Source: Zingiber officinale (taxonomy: Eukaryota > Streptophyta > Magnoliopsida > Zingiberales > Zingiberaceae). Taken from it: a stretch of DNA of 64,000 bases. Made by a program: the position numbers and the translations under genes. Under the pieces are notes generated by a model. The model did no database searches. It saw nothing but the letters and a program-made list of their open reading frames with translations, and was not told the origin of the DNA. Within the stretch, counting starts at the first letter, position 1. Every line of letters begins with the position of its first letter. The stretch spans positions 39,250,254 to 39,314,253 of the forward strand of contig NC_055997.1 of assembly GCF_018446385.1 (NCBI RefSeq), given 5' to 3'. Shown here one piece after another: positions 57,301 through 64,000 of this stretch.

Positions 57301-60300
57301 GATCTAGATGTTCTCAAACATCCCAAACCCAAACCCGACTAAAGTCTATAGATAGAGGCAAAAGCAGAGACAAAGTTCCTGCAACTTTTATTAAAATGAA
57401 AGAAAAAGGCAAACCTCCTGCTTTTACGAAATAGGTCAATTGAAAATTAAAGAAAATCCACTCGATGCAATTGATGAGCAAGAACACGATGACAGTGATG
57501 AAACATCATCACCTTCTAACATGGTAGTCCGACGAGAAGTTTGAAATGAGAATAGTGATGTTGATAGCAGTGCAAGTACTCATGGAAGTGATGACAGTGG
57601 TGATGCATCTAGTGGTAAAAATTATATTCCCCCTACTCTAGCACCGAAGCCATGGACATGTGAGATAGATCACACACATGCAACTCAAGATTATGATCAT
57701 GGAGCTAGAAGTAGCGCTGTTCAATATCAACGTCGATATATGGGTGACAAACAAAAGAAAGCTCATAATTATCACGAGATGCGAGAGAGTTTAACTAAGA
57801 TTGATTCTGGTTAAAGTGCATCATACTCGCAACCTTCTTATTATAACCCTGATGCATCATATGGTGATTTGTCATACCAGAGCTCGGGGACATATGCTTA
57901 TCCTTATCCTTTGCATGTATCCATTCCGATTTCAGTGGTGCTAGTTCAAATCTAACATCCAGTGATAAATCGAGATACGCTGATGGACATGTGGAGAAAT
58001 CAATATCAATATTGTATATATTTAATCTAGACGTTGGAGAATTATGGAGTTGACCTAAGCAGAATGTTGCAAAATCAATGTTTAACGCCACTCTTTTGGT
58101 ATTAGTAAGGTAATATGTTATGATGTATCAATTTTAATTCAAGTTATTAATAGATCAATTTTTTTAAAGAAAATTATATTTAATTATTTTTTCTAATAAT
58201 ATTAAGTTCAATAATTGAGAATTTATATAAAATCAATATACAACTTATTTTTAAATTATACACAATAAATATATTTATTTAATAATTAGTATATATAAAT
58301 AAAAAAAAATATCGAAACAATATTGGCACAACACGATACGATATCGAAATCGTATCGTTCCGGTTTGGGACCGAAATCTCGGCACGGGTCGAGATTTTAA
58401 ACCTTAGTTGTTGTTGTTGTTGTTATAACTTTTTGAATTATATTTCTTGTGAATTGTTGCCGAGCCTCAGTATATTTAGAAGAATATTCTTTAACTGTCA
58501 ACTTACATTTCTTGTTCTTGTGCCAATCCCAGGAAATTGTATATAGAACTTCTCGTTCTTATGAATCACTTACCATTTATCTCAATGCAAGTGCAGTCCA
58601 TAAGCTTTGTCGTACTATATTTCAATCTTTTAAAATTGCTGTATGCATATATTTCAATAGGCAAAGCAAGAAAAATGGAAGGAATATCAGGCAGCGGCAA
58701 GGCGTCTTGATAATGCTCGCCTTGTGAGTGCAATCTGCTGATGTTTGTAGCTCCATCAAATGAATTTATTTTTATTGCAGTATTTGTAAGGTTTATTTAT
58801 GTGGATTTTATTAAGAGCTAATTCTACAAAAGCATTCTGAATGATGAGTGTCGAATATTTCAAATACACAAGTTTATAATCCTTAACCTTTGAGTTATTT
58901 GCTTTAATTGACATGTATATGCTCACAAGAAGAGATTGATGGGAGAAACCTGTATGCTTATACTGTTTTTCACTAATGACATCTCCAAGAATATTGATCT
59001 ATTTTTCTTTGTAGCTTCATTGACTAACATGGTGCTCATAGTTCAAAATATCTAAAATTTCAAATACAAAGATAGCACTTTACATTTTAGAGCTGCCTAC
59101 ATTAAGATAGTTGTAGCCAATTAGATTGTCTTTTAACATGCAAACTTCTCCTACACATGCAAGTCATATCAGGGTATTGTCGCTTCTCATACGGATGCTT
59201 GGATTCACTTTAGTGTGAGTACTGTTTTTGTGAAGATCCATAATGATGTCTGATTAGAATGCTTGTTGGAAGTATTATTTTGTTGCAAAACTAGAAATTT
59301 TTTTGGCAACTTGCCCCATTCAGACTGTATCTGTTGGTGAACCATGTGACCAATTTGAAATTATCATCCTCTTGGGCAAGGTTTACTAGGATAGTATTCC
59401 TCCTGTATGATATTTTGGATTCTTCATATACTAGTATATACATGCAAATCGTTAACTGTATTAACTGTCTCAAGTTCATCTTATTATTTTGTTGTTTGTT
59501 GAAAACTAACTGTGTTTATGCTGATGGAGATAATTCCTGTGAATTCTATGTACACTTATTTTTCTTTACTGATTTCCAGTTGAGCTGTTATGTATTACAT
59601 TATTACACATGCTAAATTTACATGTCCAAATATTGCCTGTAGACCTTTTGGAGATACATCAAAGTTGACAATGAGATCCGAACACCTGTAACCAAGGATG
59701 AAATTGTAGCTGAGGTACAACAAATATAACTCGGTTTTTGTGTTTATATTCTTCTTATTAGCTCACTTGTTTGTGTATATTCTTCATATCTGTGCATATT
59801 CATGTGATCCATGCTAGTGCACACATCTGGAAATCAGCACGCTGCAAAGTTCCTTTGTGTAGAATGTGTGCATATACACTAGTTTCTGTTAGCAAAAATG
59901 ATAGTTATTACCCATTGATTCTGTTAGATATTCTTCACATACAATAAATGCCAGGTACTGAATTCGTTGTCTGTTGCAAAGGTGAAGCTCATATCTTAGT
60001 GGACAATCCTTTTAATCAGTATGCATTTTATAATGCCAGCTCAAAGTGTCTAAACTCGTATGTGAATGACCTTTTTGAAATTCTGAAAGGAAAGTATACT
60101 CAACTTGCAACAAATCCATGTTCGCCACTCCCTGTGAAAATGTAATTACAAAATGAAATCATAGTTATAAATTCGCATGGTTGTCCTGGAAGTATTTTGA
60201 TTTTGTCATATTAGCATGGAACAATCACTCTACATTAATTTATTTTTGTTCAATTATCTGGAGCGAGCATCTATACATATATGCAGGTTGCGAGGCAACT

Positions 60301-60451
60301 TTCTGTGAACATCCATCCAGACAACCTACACCTACCATCCCCACTCTCATCCCTAGGTGAGCACGAAGTGCCCCTACGCCTTCCCAGGGAAATCCCCCGC
60401 CCAGAAGGAAGGCTTCAATGGACTTTAAATATAAAGATTCGCCGGAAATGA
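48307..60451 (+). CDS. bL9m: Mitochondrial large-subunit ribosomal protein bL9 (bL9m), six exons
   Basis: Exons: 48307-48450, 48534-48668, 49585-49671, 58661-58723, 59643-59714 and 60287-60451, all phase 0 with GT-AG borders, giving 221 residues. Residues 1-37 are Ser/Arg-rich without acids (RCCGVAGFRHLL, FLFSAQGVR), a likely mitochondrial targeting peptide. RKLEVILT at 40-47 opens the bL9 N-domain, and GKAGDTVKVAPGHFRNHLMP (54-73) matches the bL9 rRNA-binding signature. A helical linker (KWKEYQAAARRLDNARL) precedes the C-domain (PVTKDEIVAEVARQLSV, then EVPLRLPREIPRPEG and QWTLNIKIRRK). bL9 binds 23S-type rRNA near the L1 stalk. The length fits plant homologues. Intron 3 (8989 bp) is swollen by a hAT element and a solo LTR. 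All exons look intact. Confidence 0.9.
49672..51600 (+). other. First part of bL9 intron 3, before the transposons
   Basis: AT-rich intron sequence without a convincing gene; open frames at 50150-50356 and 51010-51216 lack domains. It contains the repeat at about 50440-50605. Confidence 0.5.
50440..50605 (+). repeat. Degenerate repeat of about 30 bp in bL9 intron 3
   Basis: About six units of the form TTGGAGCARTTTTGACCAATGT recur (GTTGGAGTAGTTTTGACGGC, GTTAGAGCAATTTTGATCAA, GTTGAAGCAAATTTGTTCAA and so on). Strong divergence means an old array. No function is seen. Confidence 0.55.
51620..52150 (+). other. GC-rich island in bL9 intron 3
   Basis: In an otherwise AT-rich intron this 530-bp stretch is rich in CG dinucleotides (GTGACACGGACGG, GGCGGCAGCGGCGAGG, CGTCGGAATTGTCGTCGGACG). 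Short open frames exist on both strands (51923-52150 plus, 52119-51772 minus) without known domains. It ends where the hAT-related AT-rich zone begins and could be the 5' promoter end of that transposon. Confidence 0.45.
52151..53130 (+). other. Very AT-rich stretch upstream of the hAT transposase
   Basis: About 1 kb of almost pure A/T with repeated AAATTTATATTCTAATATTTTTTTATT-like units (52355-52570) and no genes. It probably represents an intron or the untranslated 5' part of the hAT element; an AG acceptor at 53131-53132 precedes the transposase ATG at 53136. Confidence 0.45.
53136..58110 (+). pseudogene. hAT-family transposase gene, dead, inside bL9 intron 3
   Basis: The frame starts at 53136 (MTSKQQSHHLALRYARR), then a TGA, a BED-type zinc finger (CLHCDMIGCDSGVTHLKQHF) and an open part to 53825. 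A frameshift leads to the DUF659 module (53821-54363: NNAYYCTMVSNIQKFGLG, VMLIYDGGT, IIDNGANFKSAGELL, FWTPCATHCINLMM). The hAT dimerisation region follows at 55140-55455 (WWLRYGGSTPNLKKIAQR; SFIHTKVRN-like and LEKMVYVHYNMHL in other frames). A solo LTR splits the gene at 55456-57143, after which the Asp/Ser- and Tyr/Pro-rich tail continues (SYSQPSYYNPDASYGDLSY, about 57820). Stops and frameshifts rule out activity. The terminal inverted repeats of the transposon were not identified. Confidence 0.85.
55456..57143 (-). mobile_element. Solo LTR of the Copia-2 family in the hAT gene
   Basis: On the minus strand it starts TGTTAGTATTAGCCC at 57143 and ends CTAGTTCCTCACA at 55456 (1688 bp), with target duplication TGTTT (55451-55455) against TGTTG (57144-57148), four of five. 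It matches 44812-45750 over its first kilobase and the Copia-2 LTR end (GAGGCACGATCACTTCATCG, AAACGTTACTGTCGAGATTG) over its last part. No interior sequence remains. It entered after the hAT element was already in the intron. Confidence 0.8.
58111..58450 (+). other. Right end of the hAT region, with an inverted motif
   Basis: It includes CGATACGATATCGAAATCGTATCG (two nested palindromes, about 58334-58357) and CGGTTTGGGACCGAAATCTCGG, then TTGTTG repeats (58408-58425). This GC-containing block may be the 3' end of the hAT element; no matching left end was found. Confidence 0.4.
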
Positions 60452-61604
60452 TTTCTCTTTGTGGCCGCCTTAAACAGATGATTATTAAGAAATTCTCTAA
60501 CTTATTGCAGAACAACCATGAGCCTTGCAAATATTTCATAAATTTTGCAATTTTCAGTGTTTTATTTAACTCTAAGTGGGGCAATTTTTCATTCAATTGT
60601 GATTTATGTTTTATCCAAGACAGCATCCTTAAAGATGTCAACCAATGGAATTTGCCTTAGATCTGCTCCTGAGGCCAGCAGACTTGGCATCATATTATGA
60701 ATATTGTAGAATTTTAAATACTGCAGCATACCGAACTTGCACTTGGATTTTGAGGATGGACTTCATCTTATTTCTCGTATAAATGCGTGCCAGGGGAACA
60801 TTTTGTCATTTGTATGCAGAGCTTTACAGTTGTGACGTGTCATCAAAATTCAATGGTTTATCAATTCTGGTCTCACTAGCTTTTAACAATTTTAAATTTA
60901 TCCGATAGATTTTACACAAAAAAAATAAATGAATGTACATTTTAATTAGATTTCATACCCAATTTGTTGTTGCTCGTAATTTTTGAGTTTTTATAGTGAT
61001 CCTACCTAGCCAACTTAGTTCAATTGAGCAAGACAAAATATTGCCGTGCGACTCTGTTTCACAGAATTAATGTGCCAGTAGATTAATGTAAAATCCTTGG
61101 GTTAGCTAATATTGATGCAAGTTCAATTTGTCATGCGACTGATATAAGATTAGCTGATGAGTTAGATTGATGATCAGATTGTGGTTGGTTGAAGCGCTAA
61201 TGAAAAATAGTTAACTAATGTGTTTTAATTATTTTTTGTAAGAATTAATGGATGATTGAGTTGACTAATGAGCTAATGAAAATAATTTTACTTAAAATTA
61301 TTATTTTTATAACAATTTCTAGTTTAGAAGTTTTTATAAGAGTAGTTGATTAAAGACAGATTTAGTTGACTAAAATTACCATTGTGGTTGCGTGACCTAT
61401 AAATAGATTTGAACAATCAGTTTAATTATCTTTGATATATTACGGTTGGATTTGCACTGAGTCACTGACAGACCCGACTGTCTAAAAGTTTTTTTAAATA
61501 GTTAAAATTATTTGATTTTTTTTTTATCAATGATTAGGATTAATTGATTGTTATTTTTCAAATTTTATAAATAAGTCGTTCATTTTAGTATTTACGGTGG
61601 CAAT
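60452..61604 (+). other. bL9 3' flank and intergenic DNA
   Basis: It should contain the 3' UTR of bL9; AATAAA-like motifs occur further on (about 60926, AAAATAAATG). Small open frames near 60418-60660 overlap the last bL9 exon in another frame. No further gene is seen. Confidence 0.45.
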
Positions 61605-63472
61605 TGTTGAAATTGCTAGCAGGGAAGTGAATAACAATTCATTTTGCTGGTTCAATTTCATGTGTACATCTACAATAAATTATTACTCAACGGAAGGAAA
61701 AACATAAATCAAACAATACAATTGAAATAAGCATAAAATATACTGATTTTATGTGATTTCTAATTCCTACTTCATAATTTTCTCTTTGTTGGAGACTTTT
61801 TGGAAACAGAAACTTCTTGCAACCTATTCTTTACCCAACAACAAGATACAAATAAAAATATAAATAATGTAAAAGAAACGCTCTATAATAATTAATCTTT
61901 GCTTTCATGATTGTTGGTGGCTTTAGATTATCTCTTGAAAGTCTGGAATCCAATAATATTCTCTTTAAAGTCTCTAAGAATCAACGTTGAAATCTTCTAT
62001 GAAATTATTCTTTCATAACTTTCAAATCTGGACTGATTTTCATCTAACAATCAACTGTATATATCCATTTATCAATTACTCTATTGAATTTGAATATTGC
62101 ATTTGGAGAACGGCTATTTCCAACATAACTTTAACAATAACAGTCAATTGGTAATGACCATCAATCGACTACTGCCTAAATAGTCGAGTCACACAGTTGA
62201 GTAGAAATATTATGTTCGCTACCATAGTTATAATAGTCGACTGCTCAACACCATCAATCGACTAATAGTCAAACAGTCAAGTTTCCAATCAAGTTCTAAA
62301 CTTTCCATTTACTAGAATAGTGACAACAATTGAATGTTATTCTCCAACAATTAATTGATGATGAATAGTCGAGTTTCAGATATTTTGTTCATTATAATAT
62401 CAATCGATTGCCCATACCTATCAATCGACTAATCTTCAACAAACGCCCTTACACCTTCTCAAATTTTGAATTTAGGATTTAAGAGTTCATTAGTTGATTG
62501 CTACTACCAAGTCGTTAATTGATACCTTTATTTCAGCCTTACCAATCGTAAAGTTTTTCTTGCCTAGTATCTGGTTGATCTCAATCTGCCAAGACTTTCT
62601 TTGCACAAAATCCAAATAATCTTGATCTACTAGGGCTTTTCGTTGCCTACTATCCGATCAACCTTGATATGTAAAAACTTCATCATAGTCTAACATCCTA
62701 TCAACCTTGACCTTTTAGGATTTCACCACTAGCAAACATCTGATCTTCCTTAACCTATTTGAACTTACTTTCTCATGCCTAATATTCGATCTTTCATGAC
62801 CTGTCAAGACTTCACTTCTCATGACTAACATCCGATCCTTCATGACATGTTTGGACTTCCCTATTGCCAAATATCTGGATCTTCTTGACCTATTTAGACT
62901 TTCCTCATTGTCAAGTGTCTAATTAATCTTGACTCACTTGGATTTCACATCTCATGTTAAGTGTCTGGTCCTCTATGGTCCACTTGGAGTTCGCCTTTGC
63001 CAACTCTCTGTTGGACTTTCAATTGTCAAGTGTTGGTTCTCTATAACTTACTTGGACTTCATCTCTCATGTCATCTCCTCGTTGGACTTCCAACTATTAA
63101 ATGTTTAGTCAACCATGACTTACCTAGACTTCTCTATTGACAACTCTCTATTGAACTTTCGGCTTCCAAGTATCGATCAACTATGGCCGACTTGGACTTT
63201 TCTATTATCAAGTATTCTATCAATCTTGACCTACTTAACTTTTCTCTTGGCCATCCACATTCAAATCAATCTTGGTCAATCTGACTCGAGATCGATTGCA
63301 TCGATAATCTCTCTCTCTAACAAATTCTCCTTCTACTTAATGTCTCGCTCTTATCAACAAACATATTAATCAAATATTGAAATTCATCTCAAGCCAACTC
63401 AAACTTGGTCAACCAATCTTGGTCAATTTGGTCAATTTTGATCGGAGATCGATTACGCCAATATTTACACCA
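61605..63472 (-). repeat. Probable LTR (solo or fragment), TGTTGGTGT family
   Basis: The plus-strand left end TTGTTGAAATTGCTAGCAGGG followed by GTGAATAAC resembles the 3' ends of the minus-strand LTRs above. The right side CGATTACGCCAATATTTACACCAAC gives a TGTTGGTG-like start on the minus strand (first base changed). Repeated TCRATCGACTA motifs occur at 62150-62440, tandem repeats at 62540-63250, and twice CTTGGTCAAT...GAGATCGATT near 63270 and 63420. No target duplication is confirmed. Confidence 0.5.
62540..63250. repeat. Degenerate tandem repeat of about 55-65 bp
   Basis: About eleven units combine a TCTCATGCCTAACATCCGATC-like phrase, CTTGACCTACTTGGACTT and TTGCCAAGT. Divergence is high, and the phase is still visible from the repeated GACTTC/GACTTT spacing. 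It lies inside the probable LTR. Confidence 0.6.
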
Positions 63473-63864
63473 ACTTCTCTACTCTTGTTTCTGAATTCTG
63501 AAATCTTGCTCACTTTCAACTTCAATTCTTCAATTCTAATAGAAGGAAGTTTATCTCAGTCTCGGAAAGACATGAAAATATTCACTTCGAATGTGAATCT
63601 AGATGGCATTCAATTTATCGATAATGAATTAAACAACTTTCAATAGTCGAGATATAAGAAAATATCAAAATTTCTAAGATTAACTCCACCTTTAAAATTA
63701 TTTATTTTTATTAAATATTTTAAGAAAATTACTCTTTTATCCAGAAAAATATATGTAAAATATAAGTATTGCAAAACCTCTTATAAATTTCAATTATATG
63801 GCAGCAATTCAATTTGGAGTCAGAATATTCGCAAACATAACATAACTATCTAGATTTTCTATCA
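63473..63864. other. AT-rich intergenic DNA before the right-edge exon
   Basis: No gene recognised. It probably includes the 3' UTR of the minus-strand gene whose last exon lies at 63865-64000. An open frame at 63377-63646 has no domain and lies partly in the LTR. Confidence 0.4.
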
Positions 63865-64000
63865 CTAAGAGTGAAGGCACTCATTGATTGCTGTGAATTT
63901 ATTTGCTGAGCCCAGAAGATTATTACAATCCTCGACATCTTCAAGCAACACTAACTGCCTTTCATCAGCTGTTAACAAAGTTTCGTATAAGGATTCTGGT
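63865..64000 (-). CDS. C-terminal exon of an unrecognised gene, cut by the window edge
   Basis: Reading the minus strand from the edge, 44 codons end in TAG at 63867-63865: PESLYETLLTADERQLVLLE, then DVEDCNNLLGSANKFTAINECLHS. Codon use is normal, the frame is stop-free, and the peptide has a soluble helical character (Leu/Glu/Asp-rich), unlike the AT-rich DNA around it. There is no start codon here, so it is either a last exon or the end of a longer exon. An AG at 63997-63996 (minus) could be an acceptor. I do not recognise the family. It would be convergent with bL9. Confidence 0.5.
   Translation of the reverse strand, partial: PESLYETLLTADERQLVLLEDVEDCNNLLGSANKFTAINECLHS

Noticed and set aside
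59291..59615. Open frames on both strands in bL9 intron 4
   Set aside because: AT-rich intron sequence; the downstream exon at 59643 fits the bL9 alignment without them.
60418..60660. Plus-strand frame of 80 codons (MDFKYKDSPEM)
   Set aside because: It starts inside the last bL9 exon in another frame and continues into the 3' flank; no domain.

Overview
The window is nuclear DNA of a flowering plant. The evidence is a spliced six-exon gene for a plant-type mitochondrial ribosomal protein bL9, a nuclear tRNA-Leu gene, and dense nested LTR retrotransposons of plant Copia and Gypsy types together with CACTA and hAT DNA transposons. The long LTRs with TGTAAGTACC starts and GC-rich 'GGGCGCC' tracts remind me of monocots of the ginger order (Zingiberales). 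That assignment is an impression from memory and was not tested.

Layout. (1) 1-1138 is one end of a CACTA transposon, inserted in the RT-RNase H region of an old minus-strand Copia element (Copia-1). (2) Copia-1 can be followed from gag at 25741 down to 1142, but two large elements have broken it open. These are a minus-strand gag-only element (2602-8726, with a solo LTR at 3040-5592) and a plus-strand gag-only element of the same LTR family (9305-24495). The plus-strand element holds a Gypsy solo LTR (10336-14331, itself holding a solo LTR at 12593-13731) and a chimeric Gypsy remnant (15404-22174). (3) 25742-27627 holds a Copia-1 leader minisatellite, a truncated LTR and unassigned sequence. 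(4) 27628-46541 is a second, plus-strand Copia (Copia-2) with a TRIM miniature element (28843-29499) and a 10.7-kb non-autonomous element carrying a Tat/Athila-like primer-binding site (33636-44352). The latter has identical-length 1871-bp LTRs and an unrecognised 361-codon reading frame.

(5) 46795-60451 is the gene island: a broken C2-domain gene (minus), a small foldback element, tRNA-Leu(CAA), and the mitochondrial bL9 gene (plus). The third intron of bL9 is about 9 kb and contains a dead hAT transposase gene, which is itself split by a Copia solo LTR. (6) 60452-64000 is intergenic, with a probable LTR containing degenerate tandem repeats (about 61605-63472). At the right edge lies what looks like the last exon of an unrecognised minus-strand gene (63865-64000).

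Only the tRNA and the bL9 gene look functional; the right-edge exon is probably functional. Almost everything else is a transposon or a transposon relic, and the boundaries given come from matching LTR ends and target-site duplications by eye. I found no CRISPR array, operon, toxin system or other gene cluster. The more unusual items are the palindromic element with a tRNA-like B box, the double primer-binding-site element with its unknown reading frame, and the order-resolvable insertion stack.
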